Below, one piece after another: positions 39,066 to 48,414 of a DNA stretch of 53,464 nucleotides. Position 1 is the first letter of the stretch. Every line of letters begins with the position of its first letter. The position numbers were made by a program, and so were the translations under genes. This stretch comes from Piscinibacter caeni (lineage in GTDB: Bacteria > Pseudomonadota > Gammaproteobacteria > Burkholderiales > Burkholderiaceae_C). Where the stretch lies: positions 1 through 53,464 of the forward strand of contig QJOU01000068.1 of the NCBI GenBank assembly GCA_003265685.1, read 5' to 3'. A model generated the notes under the pieces. It had not been told where the DNA came from, ran no database searches, and saw only the letters and a program-made list of their open reading frames with translations.

Positions 39066-41114
39066 ATGCCCGAGGCCAGTGCCAAGACACCGAGCAAGTC
39101 CGGCCCGCAGAAGGCGCTGGAGAAGCTCGGCCTGGTGCGCGACATCGACCTCGCGCTGCACCTGCCGCTGCGCTACGAGGACGAGACGCGGCTGGCGCCG
39201 ATCGCCACGCTGCGCGAGGGCACGACGGCGCAGGTGGAAGGCACGGTCAGCGACAGCCGCGTGCTGCTGCGCCCGCGCCGCCAGCTCGTGGTGACGCTCG
39301 CCGACGGGCGCGACACGCTGGTGCTGCGTTTCCTGCACTTCTACCCGGCGCAGCAGAAGGCCTGGGCGCCGGGCGCGCGGCTGCGCGTGCGCGGCGAGGT
39401 GCGCGGCGGCTTCCTCGGCCAGGAGATGGTGCACCCGGCGGTGCGCGTGGTGCAGGAGGGTGAGCCGCTGCCCACCGCGCTGACGCCGGTCTACCCGGCC
39501 AGCGCCCAGCTGCCGCAGGCCTACCTGCGCAAGGCGGTGGCCTCCGGCCTGGCGCGCGCCGACCTGGCCGAGCTGCTGCCGCCGGGCCTGGCACCGGCCG
39601 GGCTGATGCCGCTGCGCGAGGCGCTGCAGTTCCTGCACCACCCGGCGCGCGAGGTCGGCGTCGAGACGCTCGAGGACCGCAGCCACCCGGCCTGGCAGCG
39701 CCTGAAGTTCGACGAGCTGCTGGCCCAGCAGCTCTCGCAGCTGCAGGCGCGGCGCGCGCGCGAGGCACAGCGCGCGCCGGTTTTCCCGCTGCGCGCCGGC
39801 GGGCTGCAGGAGCGCCTGCTGGCCGCGCTGCCGTTTGCGCTGACCGCGGCGCAGCGCCGCGTGGCCGAGGAAATCGCCGCCGACCTGGCCCGCGCCCAGC
39901 CGATGCAGCGCCTGCTGCAGGGCGACGTCGGCTCGGGCAAGACGGTGGTGGCGGCGCTCGCCGCGGCCGTCGCGATCGAAGCCGGCTGGCAGTGCGCGCT
40001 GATGGCGCCCACCGAGATCCTGGCCGAGCAGCACCTGCGCAAGCTGGTCGGCTGGCTCGAGCCGCTGGGCATCCGCGTCGCCTGGCTGACCGGCAGCCGC
40101 CAGGGCCGGCAGCGGCGCGCGATGCTCGAGCAGATCGCCTCGGGCGAGGCGGCGCTGGTGGTCGGCACGCATGCCGTGATCCAGGACCAGGTGGCGTTCC
40201 GGCGCCTCGGCCTCGCGATCATCGACGAGCAGCACCGCTTCGGCGTGCAGCAGCGCCTGGCCCTGCGCTCGAAGCTGGAGGACGGGCCGCTCGAGCCGCA
40301 CACGCTGATGATGAGCGCCACGCCGATCCCGCGCACGCTGGCGATGACGCTGTTCGCCGACCTCGACATCAGCACCATCGACGAGCTGCCGCCCGGCCGC
40401 ACGCCGGTGGTGACCAAGCTGTTCGCCGACACCCGGCGCGACGCGGTGGTCGCGCGCATCCGCGACGAGGTGGCGGCCGGCCGGCAGGTCTACTGGGTCT
40501 GCCCGCTGATCGAGGAGAGCGAGAAGCTCGACCTGCAGAACGCCACCGCCACGCACCAGCAGCTGTGCGCGGCGCTGCCCGGGTGCATGGTCGGCCTGCT
40601 GCACGGCCGCATGCCGCCGGCCGAGAAGGCGGCCGTGATGTCGCTGTTTTCCGGCGGGCAGATGGCGGTGCTGGTCTCGACCACGGTGATCGAGGTCGGC
40701 GTGGACGTGCCCAACGCCTCGCTGATGGTGGTCGAGCATGCCGAGCGCTTCGGCCTCAGCCAGCTGCACCAGCTGCGCGGCCGCGTCGGGCGCGGCGCGC
40801 AGGCGAGCGTCTGCGTGCTGCTGTACGGCACGCCGCTGTCGGACACCGCCAAGGCGCGCCTGAAGGCCATGCTCGAAACGACCGACGGCTTCGAGATCGC
40901 GCGGCGCGACCTGGACATCCGCGGCCCGGGGGAGTTCCTCGGCGCACGCCAGTCCGGCGCGCCGCTGCTGCGCTTCGCCGACCTGGCGCTGGACGAGCCG
41001 CTGGTGCGCGCCGCGCGCCGGGCCGCCGAGCGCCTGCTGGCGCAGGATCCGCAGGCCGCCGAGCGCCACGTGGCGCGCTGGCTGGGCCAGCGCTCGGAGT
41101 ACCTCAAGGCGTGA
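39066..41114 (+). CDS. recG: ATP-dependent DNA helicase RecG
   Basis: The 682-residue protein has an N-terminal wedge/OB domain ([36 protein letters not shown]), then helicase motifs: Walker [28 protein letters not shown] (DEQH box), [14 protein letters not shown], and [22 protein letters not shown]. The QLRGRVGRG and [10 protein letters not shown] blocks are RecG-specific. It remodels stalled forks and Holliday junctions. The ATG is chosen from family length; a GAGAAT hexamer seven bases before it and no ribosome site suggest a leaderless start. OxyR is encoded two genes downstream, an association also known from pseudomonads. Confidence 0.96.
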   Translation: MPEASAKTPSKSGPQKALEKLGLVRDIDLALHLPLRYEDETRLAPIATLREGTTAQVEGTVSDSRVLLRPRRQLVVTLADGRDTLVLRFLHFYPAQQKAWAPGARLRVRGEVRGGFLGQEMVHPAVRVVQEGEPLPTALTPVYPASAQLPQAYLRKAVASGLARADLAELLPPGLAPAGLMPLREALQFLHHPAREVGVETLEDRSHPAWQRLKFDELLAQQLSQLQARRAREAQRAPVFPLRAGGLQERLLAALPFALTAAQRRVAEEIAADLARAQPMQRLLQGDVGSGKTVVAALAAAVAIEAGWQCALMAPTEILAEQHLRKLVGWLEPLGIRVAWLTGSRQGRQRRAMLEQIASGEAALVVGTHAVIQDQVAFRRLGLAIIDEQHRFGVQQRLALRSKLEDGPLEPHTLMMSATPIPRTLAMTLFADLDISTIDELPPGRTPVVTKLFADTRRDAVVARIRDEVAAGRQVYWVCPLIEESEKLDLQNATATHQQLCAALPGCMVGLLHGRMPPAEKAAVMSLFSGGQMAVLVSTTVIEVGVDVPNASLMVVEHAERFGLSQLHQLRGRVGRGAQASVCVLLYGTPLSDTAKARLKAMLETTDGFEIARRDLDIRGPGEFLGARQSGAPLLRFADLALDEPLVRAARRAAERLLAQDPQAAERHVARWLGQRSEYLKA

Positions 41115-41224
41115 ATCCGGGGGGTGCCCGGCCGCGCGCGCCAAGCTAGGATGCGCGGCCGCTGCGCAGGCGCTCACGAGGCAGGTAGCGGCGCCCCCTT
41201 CCAACCGAATCGAGGGCCACGCCC

Positions 41225-42457
41225 ATGAATCTGATCCAGCGCGTGCAGGACATCCTGCTCAAACCCAAGGACACCTGGCCGGCGATCGCCGCCGAGCCGG
41301 CCACCGTCTCCTCCATCTACCAGAACTGGCTGCTGATCGTCGCCGCCATCCCGCCGGTGGCGGCCTTCATCGGGCTGTCCATCATCGGCGTCGGCGGCTT
41401 CGGCTTCGGCTTCCGCGTGCCGCTGTTCGCCGGGCTCGGCCACATGGTGCTGAGCTACGCGCTGTCGCTGGGCGTGGTGTACCTGCTGGCGCTGCTCGTC
41501 GACGCGCTGGCGCCGAGCTTCGGCGGCACCAAGAACCCGATCGCGGCGCTCAAGCTGGTCGCCTACGGCAGCACGGCCGGCTTCGTCGGCGGCGTGTTCA
41601 GCCTGCTGCCGATGCTCTCGGTGCTGGGCCTGCTGGCCTCGCTGTACTCGATCTACCTGATCTACCTCGGCCTGCCGGTGCTGATGCGCAACCCGCCGGA
41701 GAAGTCGGTCGCCTACACGGCGGTGGTGGTGGTGATCGGCTTCGTCGCGATGCTGGTGCTCTCGGCGCTGACCGCGACGGCGCTGCCGGGGCGGCACATG
41801 GGCTTCGGCGGCTGGGGCGCGCAGCCCGACGTGGCGCTGAAGGTGCCCGGCGGCGAGGTGCGCATCGACGGCAGCAAGATGGAGGAGATGGCGCGCCGCA
41901 TGGAGGAGGCCGGCAAGCGCATGGAGCAGGCGCAGAAGCGCGGCGACAGCGAGGGTGCCGGCAAGGCGCTGGGCGAGATGATGGGCGCGGTCGGCGGCGC
42001 CGGCGGCCAGCCGATCCCGGCGGCCGAGCTGAAGGCGCTGCTGCCCGAATCGCTCGGCGGGCTGGCGCGCGAGAGCTTCGAGGCTCAGAACAACGCGGCG
42101 ATGGGCCTGGCCAGCTCGTCGGCGCGCGGGCGTTATGCCGGCGGCGACCGGCGCGTCGAGCTGAGCATCACCGACATGGGCAGCCTGGCCGGCCTGGCCG
42201 GGGTGGCCGGCTGGGCCAACATGACGGTGGACCGCGAGACCGACGGCCAGGTCGAGAAGGTCTACAAGCAGGGCACGCGCACGGTGCGCGAGCAGTACCG
42301 CAAGGACGGCTCGCACGGCGAGGTGACGGTCATCCTGCCCAACGGCGTGATCGTCGAGGCGCGCGGCGACGGGGTCGATCCGGCCTCGCTGAAGAAGTTC
42401 GTCGACGCCCTGGACCTGGCCCGGCTCGAGGCGATGCAGCGTCCGGCGAAGTCCTAG
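41225..42457 (+). CDS. Yip1-family membrane protein
   Basis: The 410-residue protein opens with NLIQRVQDILLKPKDTWPAIAAEPAT, the typical Yip1/DUF1282 start, and has about five membrane segments in the first 190 residues. The cytoplasmic or periplasmic C-terminal half (MEEMARRMEEAGKRMEQAQKRGD is a coiled-coil stretch, followed by a mixed alpha/beta part with DRETDGQVEKVYKQG) is less conserved. Function is unknown for bacterial Yip1 proteins. It sits between recG and oxyR on the same strand, with its own 110-base upstream spacer, and its stop lies at the start of a palindrome. Confidence 0.85.
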   Translation: MNLIQRVQDILLKPKDTWPAIAAEPATVSSIYQNWLLIVAAIPPVAAFIGLSIIGVGGFGFGFRVPLFAGLGHMVLSYALSLGVVYLLALLVDALAPSFGGTKNPIAALKLVAYGSTAGFVGGVFSLLPMLSVLGLLASLYSIYLIYLGLPVLMRNPPEKSVAYTAVVVVIGFVAMLVLSALTATALPGRHMGFGGWGAQPDVALKVPGGEVRIDGSKMEEMARRMEEAGKRMEQAQKRGDSEGAGKALGEMMGAVGGAGGQPIPAAELKALLPESLGGLARESFEAQNNAAMGLASSSARGRYAGGDRRVELSITDMGSLAGLAGVAGWANMTVDRETDGQVEKVYKQGTRTVREQYRKDGSHGEVTVILPNGVIVEARGDGVDPASLKKFVDALDLARLEAMQRPAKS

Positions 42458-42477
42458 CCGGGCCGCGCGGCCCGGCT
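42456..42477. terminator. GC-rich palindrome between the Yip1 gene and oxyR
   Basis: A perfect 22-base palindrome with arms AGCCGGGCCGC and GCGGCCCGGCT overlaps the Yip1-gene stop codon and ends 16 bases before the oxyR ATG. It could terminate the upstream transcript; the lack of a U run leaves that uncertain. A role as a protein site in front of oxyR is also possible. Confidence 0.4.
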
Positions 42478-42493
42478 GCGATACTGCGCGGCC

Positions 42494-43441
42494 ATGACGC
42501 TCACCGAACTGCGCTACATCGTCGCCGTCGCGCGGGAGAAGCATTTCGGCCGTGCGGCCGAGGCCTGCTTCGTCTCGCAGCCCACGCTCAGCGTGGCGAT
42601 CAAGAAGCTCGAGGAGGAGCTCGACGTCAAGATCTTCGAGCGCGGCGCCAGCGAGGTCAGCGTCACCCCGCTCGGGCAGGAGATCGTGCGCCAGGCGCAA
42701 TCGGTCATCGAGCAGGCCGCGGCGATCAAGGAGATCGCCAAGCGCGGCAAGGATCCGGTCTCCGGCCCATTGCGGCTGGGCGTGATCTACACCATCGGTC
42801 CGTACCTGCTGCCCGACCTGGTCAAGCAGGCGATCGAGCGTGTGCCGCAGATGCCGCTGATCATCCAGGAGAACTTCACCGCCAAGCTGCTGGAGATGCT
42901 GCGCACCGGCGAGCTCGACGCGGCCATCATGGCCGAGCCCTTTCCCGACGCCGGCCTGGCGGTGGCGCCGCTCTACGACGAGCCCTTCCTCGCCGCGGTG
43001 CCGAGCCAGCACCCGCTGGCCAAGCGCAAGAGCGTCACCGCCGAGGAGCTGAAGAACGAGACCATGCTGCTGCTGGGCACCGGGCACTGCTTCCGCGACC
43101 ACGTGCTCGAGGTCTGCCCGGAGTACGCGCGCTTCTCCAGCGACGCCGAAGGCATCCGCAAGAGCTTCGAGGGCAGCTCGCTGGAGACCATCAAGTACAT
43201 GGTCGCCTCGGGCATGGGCGTGACGGTCGTGCCGCAGCTCTCGGTGCCCAAGGAGGCGCAGCCGCACGTGAAGTACATCCGCTTCAGCGCGCCGGTGCCC
43301 ACGCGCCGTGTCGTGCTGGTGTGGCGCCGCACCTTCACCCGCTACGAGGCGATCGCCGCGCTGCGCAATGCGATCTACGCCTGCCCGCTGGCCGGCGTCA
43401 GGCGGCTGACGGACGGAGCAGGCGGTCGAGCAGCCGCATGA
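42494..43441 (+). CDS. oxyR: Peroxide-sensing regulator OxyR (LysR family)
   Basis: The 315-residue LysR protein has an HTH near the N-terminus (HFGRAAEACFVSQPTLSVAIKKLEEEL) and, in the effector domain, GTGHCFRDHVLEVC, placing cysteines exactly at 199 and 208, the E. coli OxyR redox pair that forms a disulfide with peroxide. It should activate peroxide-defence genes; dps, 3.4 kb downstream on the same strand, is a classic target. A GATACT hexamer lies eight bases before the ATG with no ribosome site, suggesting a near-leaderless mRNA. Its last ~14 codons overlap the convergent kinase gene, extending the C-terminus beyond the usual OxyR end. Confidence 0.95.
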   Translation: MTLTELRYIVAVAREKHFGRAAEACFVSQPTLSVAIKKLEEELDVKIFERGASEVSVTPLGQEIVRQAQSVIEQAAAIKEIAKRGKDPVSGPLRLGVIYTIGPYLLPDLVKQAIERVPQMPLIIQENFTAKLLEMLRTGELDAAIMAEPFPDAGLAVAPLYDEPFLAAVPSQHPLAKRKSVTAEELKNETMLLLGTGHCFRDHVLEVCPEYARFSSDAEGIRKSFEGSSLETIKYMVASGMGVTVVPQLSVPKEAQPHVKYIRFSAPVPTRRVVLVWRRTFTRYEAIAALRNAIYACPLAGVRRLTDGAGGRAAA

Positions 43442-45602
43442 GCCGCGTGATGTCCACCGGCTTGGTCAGGTAGGCCGCGAAGCCGGCCGCCTCGCCGCGC
43501 GCCAGGTCGGCGGGCATCGCGTTGGCGCTGATGGCGATCACCGGGATGGCGCGCGTCTGCGGGTCCTCGCGCAGCCGGTCCATCACCGCGTAGCCGTCCA
43601 CGCCGGGCAGGTGGATGTCCAGCAGGATCAGGTGCGGCCGCTGCGCCTGCGCCAGCGCCAGGCCCTGTTCGGGATGCTCGGCGCTGAGCACCTCGACGTC
43701 GCTGCGGCGCGCCAGGATCTGCTGGATCAGCTGCAGGTTCAGCGGGTTGTCCTCGATGCACAGCACGCGCCGGCGCGGCCCGCCGTGAGCCGCGGCGGCG
43801 GCGCCGGCCTGCGCATCGAGCGGCGGCGGCGCCGGCGCCGGCTCGGTCGACTCGAGCTGCACCCAGAACTCGCAGCCCTGGCCGGGCTCGCTCGCCACGC
43901 CGATCGTGCCGTGCATCAGCTCCACCAGGCGCTTGCTCAGCGCCAGCCCGATGCCGGTGCCCTCGGCATGGGTGCGCTCGGCGCCGAGGCGCTCGAACGG
44001 CACGAACAGGCGCGCCTGCTGCCCGGCGTCCAGCCCGGAGCCGCTGTCGCGCACGAGCAGGCGCTGCTGCGTGCCGCGCGGCTCGCAGCGCAGCTCGACG
44101 AAGCCGCCGTCGCGGTTGTACTTGACGGCGTTGGACAGCAGGTTCAGCAGCACCTGGCGCAGGCGCATGCGGTCGGCCAGCACGCAGACGTGCGGGTCGA
44201 CGCCGACCGCGTCGACGCGGATGTGGCGCGCGCTGGCGTGCGGCCGGATCAGGCTCAGGCACTCGTCGAGCAGCGGCGCCACCAGCACCGGCTCGCGGCT
44301 GACGGTCATCTTGCCGGACTCCACGCGCGCCAGGTCGAGCACCTCGCCGATCAGCTCCAGCAGGTGGCTGCCGGCGCGCCGGATGTAGCCGACGAAATCG
44401 AGCTGGCGCGTCGACAGCGGTTGCTCGCGGTCGCCCTCGAGCAGCTGGGCGAAGCCGAGCACCGCGTTCAGCGGCGTGCGCAGCTCGTGCGACATGCGCG
44501 ACAGGAACTCCGACTTGGCGCGGTTGGCGCGCTCGGCGTCCTCCTTGGCCGCCTGCAGGGCGGCGGTGCGCTCCTGCACGCGCTGGTCGAGCTCCTCGTT
44601 GAGGCGGCGCAGGCGCTCGCCCTCGTCGGCCTGCGACTGCAGGCGCCACTGGCGCCGCAGCAGCGCCCCCAGCAGCAGGGCCAGCGCCACCGTGCCGGCG
44701 GTGAACCAGGCCAGCGGCTGCACCTGGCGCCACCAGGGGGCGAACACCACCGCCTCCGGCACCGTCACCACCAGCACCAGCGGGTAGCCGCGCACCGCCT
44801 GCGCGGCGACGAGCTGCGCCGGGCCGCCGGCCTGCTCGGCCGTCAGGCGCAGCGTGGCCTGCTCGGTGCGCGACATCGTCTCGGCCAGGAAGGCCTGCAG
44901 TGCCTCGGGCGCCGGGGCGGGCGCGCCCGCCTGCCCGATCAGCGGCCGGCCATCGCGGCGCAGCAGCGTCACCTGCATGGCCTCGTCGCGCAGCACGGTG
45001 GTGTAGAGCCGGCGCAGCCGGTCGACCGAGATCGCCGCCTGCACCAGGCCGATCAGCGCGCCGTCCGCCCCGGCGACGCTGCGCACCAGGAACAGGGTCT
45101 CCAGCCCGGTGGCGCGGTTCGCGCCGGCCTCGGTGATGACCAGCGAGCGCTCGGGGCGCTCGCGCAGGACGCGGTAGTAGTCGCGGTCGGTCAGGTCCAG
45201 CGGCGGCGGCGGCCACAGGCGCGAGGTGTTCAGCAGGCGGCCGTCGGCGCCGATCAGGACCAGGCCATCCACGTCGGGCGCGCCCACCACCCGGTCGCGC
45301 AGCGACTGGTGCACCGTCTGCCCCTCGCATCGGGCGGTGAAGTCGGCGGCGCGGGTCAGCGTGGCCAGCCCCAGCTGGTCGTCGACCGAGGCGATCAGCA
45401 GGTCGGCGCTGAAGAGGACACGCTGGCTGTTCTCCGCCAGCATGCGGGCCGCGCGCTGCAGGTCGGCGGTGGCCTGCGCCAGGGTCTGCTCACGCGCGCC
45501 GTGCAGCGTCAGCCCGGCAAAGCCGATCAGCGCCAGCACCAGCAAGCCGACGCCCACCGGCAGCGGCCAGCGCGGCACGGTGCGCGGGAGCGGCGCCGCC
45601 AT
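43398..45602 (-). CDS. Hybrid sensor histidine kinase (Cache/PDC-like sensor, REC)
   Basis: The 734-residue protein has TM1 at ~14-34, a periplasmic double-Cache/PDC-like domain at ~40-285 (TDRDYYRVLRERPERSLVI, LIGLVQAAISVDRL), TM2 at ~298-315, a coiled coil, HisKA with His372 (RMSHELRTPLNAVLG), HATPase_c with NLLSNAVKYN and GTGIGLALS, and a C-terminal REC domain with acceptor Asp662 (LILLDIHLPGVDGYA). The 3' end overlaps oxyR by 44 bases. The start lies two bases from the stop of an upstream gene for an amino-acid-type binding protein, so the pair is probably a ligand-sensing unit. Confidence 0.92.
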   Translation of the reverse strand: MAAPLPRTVPRWPLPVGVGLLVLALIGFAGLTLHGAREQTLAQATADLQRAARMLAENSQRVLFSADLLIASVDDQLGLATLTRAADFTARCEGQTVHQSLRDRVVGAPDVDGLVLIGADGRLLNTSRLWPPPPLDLTDRDYYRVLRERPERSLVITEAGANRATGLETLFLVRSVAGADGALIGLVQAAISVDRLRRLYTTVLRDEAMQVTLLRRDGRPLIGQAGAPAPAPEALQAFLAETMSRTEQATLRLTAEQAGGPAQLVAAQAVRGYPLVLVVTVPEAVVFAPWWRQVQPLAWFTAGTVALALLLGALLRRQWRLQSQADEGERLRRLNEELDQRVQERTAALQAAKEDAERANRAKSEFLSRMSHELRTPLNAVLGFAQLLEGDREQPLSTRQLDFVGYIRRAGSHLLELIGEVLDLARVESGKMTVSREPVLVAPLLDECLSLIRPHASARHIRVDAVGVDPHVCVLADRMRLRQVLLNLLSNAVKYNRDGGFVELRCEPRGTQQRLLVRDSGSGLDAGQQARLFVPFERLGAERTHAEGTGIGLALSKRLVELMHGTIGVASEPGQGCEFWVQLESTEPAPAPPPLDAQAGAAAAAHGGPRRRVLCIEDNPLNLQLIQQILARRSDVEVLSAEHPEQGLALAQAQRPHLILLDIHLPGVDGYAVMDRLREDPQTRAIPVIAISANAMPADLARGEAAGFAAYLTKPVDITRLMRLLDRLLRPSAA

Positions 45603-45604
45603 GC

Positions 45605-46750
45605 TCAGCGCCGCTCCCGAAGAAGCCGGAAGGCGCCGCCGCGCACCTCGGTCAGCAGCGGCGGCTGCACGAGCTGCTGGGTGGCATCGAAGTACACCTC
45701 GCCGGGCACGCCGAAAAGCCGGCCACGCCAGGTCGCCAGGCACTCGCGCAGCGGCAGCCGCCGCGTGCCCGCCTGCTTCAGGCAGGGCACGGCGATGTCG
45801 CGGATCGCGCGGTACTGCCAGGCCGCCAGCACCGGGCTGGGCCGCGGCGAGCTGCCGGCGAACTCGCGCTGGAAGCGCTCCGCCCAGGCGGCCGCCTCGG
45901 CGTCAACCTCCTCGTTGAAGAAGCCGGTGATCAGCGTGCCCTCGGCGGACTGCGGCGCCTGCTCGAGCAGCGCGTCGTTGGCCAGCCCGCCGGTGCCGAC
46001 GAAGCGGGCGCGGAGGCCGGCCGCACGCGCCTGGTTCAGCAGGCGCGCCGCCGCCGGCAGCGTGGCGAACACGGCCAGCACGTCGGGGTCGGCCGCCTTG
46101 ATCCGCGCCAGTGCGGCACCGAACTCGGCGTCGCCGGGCTGGAAGGTGTGCACCGTCACGGGCGGCACGCCGGCGCGTTCGAGCGCCTGCAGGAACACGT
46201 CGCGGCTGCCCACGCCGTAGGCATTGCCGTCGGCGATCACCGCGATGCGGCGCGCGCCGAGCCGCCCGAGCACCGCCTGCGCGAGCACCTCGGCCTGCAC
46301 CGCATCGGTCTGGATCACGCGGAAGGTCCAGCGGTTGAGCCGGGTGGTGATGTCCGGGTGCGTGGCGCCGACGACGATGTAGGGCATGCCGGCCTGCTCG
46401 GCCACCTCCAGGTTGGCCAGCACCTGCGCGCTGCCCCAGCCGCCGACCACGAGCTGCACGTCGGAGACGACCAGCCGGCGCATCGCGACGGCCGAGCGCG
46501 CCGGGTTGGTGGCGCCGTCGACGACCAGCAGGCGCAGCGTCTTGCCGTCCACGCCGCCGGCGGCGTTGACGTCGCGCACCGCCATCTCGGCGCCCTGCAC
46601 CAGCGCGCGTCCGTAGCTGGCGCCGGCGCCGCTGAGCTCGGCGATCACGCCGATGGTGATTTCCGCGGCGTGCACGGGCGCGGCGAATCCCAGCAGCAGC
46701 GCGCCGACCCAGGCTGTACGACTCGCCCATCGGCGGAAATGCGGGATCAC
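45605..46750 (-). CDS. Branched-chain-amino-acid-type substrate-binding protein, orphan
   Basis: The 381-residue product has a signal peptide (TAWVGALLLGFAAPVHA) and the LivJ/Peripla_BP_6 pattern: ITIGVIAELSGAGASYGRALVQGAEMAVRDVNAAGG, VQLVVGGWGSAQVLANLEVAEQAGMPYIV in sections, and DAEFGAALARIKAADPDVL. No permease or ATPase genes are near; instead a Cache hybrid kinase follows after two bases. It may present its ligand to the kinase, as in AmiC/UrtA-like sensing, or act with remote transport genes. It is divergent from dps with a 146-base spacer. Confidence 0.88.
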   Translation of the reverse strand: MIPHFRRWASRTAWVGALLLGFAAPVHAAEITIGVIAELSGAGASYGRALVQGAEMAVRDVNAAGGVDGKTLRLLVVDGATNPARSAVAMRRLVVSDVQLVVGGWGSAQVLANLEVAEQAGMPYIVVGATHPDITTRLNRWTFRVIQTDAVQAEVLAQAVLGRLGARRIAVIADGNAYGVGSRDVFLQALERAGVPPVTVHTFQPGDAEFGAALARIKAADPDVLAVFATLPAAARLLNQARAAGLRARFVGTGGLANDALLEQAPQSAEGTLITGFFNEEVDAEAAAWAERFQREFAGSSPRPSPVLAAWQYRAIRDIAVPCLKQAGTRRLPLRECLATWRGRLFGVPGEVYFDATQQLVQPPLLTEVRGGAFRLLRERR

Positions 46751-46896
46751 GGCGACGAATGCCCCCTCGGGTCTGATGCGTTTTCATTCTGACACGAGCC
46801 CTTGCAGGCCCGGCCGGCGTGACCTGCGCCGAATCCGCCGAGCGCGGCGCTCGGCTACAGTGTCGCCACCGTCCTTCCCCACGCACTGGAGCCTCG

Positions 46897-47397
46897 ATGG
46901 CAAAGAAGAGCAAGACCGCCGGCACGGCGATCGACATCGGCATCGGCGAGAAGGACCGCGCGGCGATCGCCGGCGGGCTCTCCAGGCTGCTGGCCGACAC
47001 CTACACCCTCTACCTGACGACGCACAACTTCCACTGGAACGTCACCGGGCCGATGTTCAACACGCTGCACGCGATGTTCATGGCCCAGTACACCGAGCTG
47101 TGGAACGCGGTCGACCCGATCGCCGAGCGCATCCGCTCGCTGGGGCATGCGGCGCCGGGCTCGTACGCGCAGTTCGGCTCGCTCGCCTCGATCAAGGACG
47201 CGCCGGCCAAGCCGCCCAAGGCCCTGGAGATGGTGAAGATCCTGGTCGACGGCCACGAGGCGGTGGCGCGCACGGCGCGCAGCGTGTTCCCGCTGGCCGC
47301 CAAGGCCGACGACCAGCCGACGGCCGACCTGCTGACCCAGCGCCTGGACGTGCACGAAAAAACGGCCTGGATGCTCCGGTCGTTGCTGGAAGAATGA
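46897..47397 (+). CDS. dps: Dps-family ferritin-like DNA-protection protein
   Basis: The 166-residue protein contains the Dps core: [23 protein letters not shown] and [28 protein letters not shown] in sections, with the ferroxidase ligands His, His and Asp/Glu at the dimer interface. A basic N-terminal tail (MAKKSKTAG) may bind DNA. It forms a dodecamer that stores iron oxidised by peroxide. The ATG before AKKSK was chosen. TACAGT about 40 bases upstream may be its -10; I see no clear OxyR site. A DJ-1/PfpI gene follows after four bases and is probably co-transcribed. Confidence 0.93.
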   Translation: MAKKSKTAGTAIDIGIGEKDRAAIAGGLSRLLADTYTLYLTTHNFHWNVTGPMFNTLHAMFMAQYTELWNAVDPIAERIRSLGHAAPGSYAQFGSLASIKDAPAKPPKALEMVKILVDGHEAVARTARSVFPLAAKADDQPTADLLTQRLDVHEKTAWMLRSLLEE

Positions 47398-47401
47398 TGC
47401 G

Positions 47402-48007
47402 GTGAAGGTCGCGATCCTGACCTTCGACGGCTTCAACGAGCTCGACTCGTTCATCGCGCTCGGGCTGCTGAACCGCCTGGGCGCGCAGGGCTGGAAGGCC
47501 GAGATCACCAGCCCGACCTCGCACGTCACCTCGATGAACGGGGTGACGGTGCAGGCGCAGCGCCCGCTCGAGTTCGCCAGCGAGGCCGACGCGGTGGTCT
47601 TCGGCAGCGGCATCTACACGCGCGCGATCGCGCAGAACAGCGCGCTGCTCGACCGCCTGCAGCTCGACCCGCTGCGCCAGCTGATCGCCGGGCAATGCTC
47701 CGGCGTGCTGCTGATGGCCCGGCTCGGCCTGCTGGCCGACCTGCCGGCCTGCACCGACCTGACCAGCAAGCCGTGGGTGGTGGAGGCCGGCGTGCGGGTC
47801 GTCGATGCGCCGTTCCACGCGCGCGGCCCGATCGCCACCGCCGGCGGCTGCCTCGCCGCGCAGTACCTGGCCGCCTGGATGATGCTGCGCAAGGCCGGCG
47901 AGGAGGCCGCGGCGGCGGCACTGCACTACGCCGCGCCGGTGGGCGAGAAGGGGCCCTACGTCGAGCGCCTGCTGGCCGCGGTGCGGCCCTTCGTCGACGT
48001 GACTTGA
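47402..48007 (+). CDS. DJ-1/PfpI family protein
   Basis: The 201-residue protein has the DJ-1/PfpI fold pattern: MKVAILTFDGFNELDSF, VVFGSGIYTRAIA, and the nucleophile-elbow GQCSGVLLMARLGLLA with Cys, followed by IATAGGCLAAQYLAAWMM. Family members include chaperones, glyoxalases and deglycases linked to oxidative stress. GTG start, four bases after the dps stop, so it is likely coexpressed with Dps; the conserved catalytic Glu/His cannot be assigned with confidence. A promoter for the next operon follows the stop. Confidence 0.87.
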   Translation: MKVAILTFDGFNELDSFIALGLLNRLGAQGWKAEITSPTSHVTSMNGVTVQAQRPLEFASEADAVVFGSGIYTRAIAQNSALLDRLQLDPLRQLIAGQCSGVLLMARLGLLADLPACTDLTSKPWVVEAGVRVVDAPFHARGPIATAGGCLAAQYLAAWMMLRKAGEEAAAAALHYAAPVGEKGPYVERLLAAVRPFVDVT

Positions 48008-48045
48008 ACCACGCCCGCGCGGCCGGGCCGTGACGGGGGCGCCAC

Positions 48046-48051
48046 TACAAT
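48046..48051 (+). promoter_or_regulatory. Possible -10 element of the aryl-polyene-type operon
   Basis: TACAAT, a 5-of-6 match to TATAAT, sits in the 91-base spacer after the DJ-1 gene and about 48 bases before the ACP start. No good -35 hexamer is visible at the expected distance, so an alternative sigma factor or activator may be needed. It marks the likely beginning of the long operon that reaches the right edge. Confidence 0.4.
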
Positions 48052-48098
48052 CGCGCGTCGTCGGGCAGCACTGCCCCAAGCATTACAGGGAGAGCCCC

Positions 48099-48407
48099 GT
48101 GACTTCGCCGCAACCCGTTTCCGCCGCCGCCGTGGCCCCTGTCGCCGACGCGGGCGGGCTCGAGCGCGAGCTGGCGGAGCTGTTCGTCCGGGCGCTGAAC
48201 CTCGAGACGGCGGCGGCCGACATCGATCCGACCGCGCCGCTGTTCGGCGACGGGCTGGGCCTGGACTCGATCGACATCCTCGAAGTCGCCCTCGAGATCT
48301 CGCAGCGCTACGGCTTCCAGCTGCGCTCGGAAGACGAGAACAACGAGGTCATCTTCAGCTCGCTGCGCAGCCTGGCGGCCCACGTCGCGCAGCACCGGAC
48401 GAAGTAG
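48099..48407 (+). CDS. Acyl carrier protein of an aryl-polyene-type cluster
   Basis: The 102-residue protein has a ~20-residue flexible N-terminus and a carrier-protein helix bundle with GLGLDSIDILEVALEI, in which Ser57 would carry phosphopantetheine. The GTG start is preferred since CAGGGAGAG precedes it at good distance; an upstream GTG-led reading lacks this. It heads the cluster and would carry the growing polyene acyl chain. Aryl polyene clusters usually encode two carriers; a second is not seen in this window. Confidence 0.9.
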   Translation: MTSPQPVSAAAVAPVADAGGLERELAELFVRALNLETAAADIDPTAPLFGDGLGLDSIDILEVALEISQRYGFQLRSEDENNEVIFSSLRSLAAHVAQHRTK

Positions 48408-48414
48408 GGGCCGG

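Noticed and set aside
42456-42477. OxyR autoregulatory site at the palindrome before oxyR
   Set aside because: OxyR sites are AT-rich with ATAG spacing; this palindrome is entirely GC-rich and fits a hairpin better.
43611-46220. 869-codon open frame antisense to the hybrid kinase and binding-protein genes
   Set aside because: Same high-GC shadow effect; the minus-strand proteins have clear catalytic motifs.
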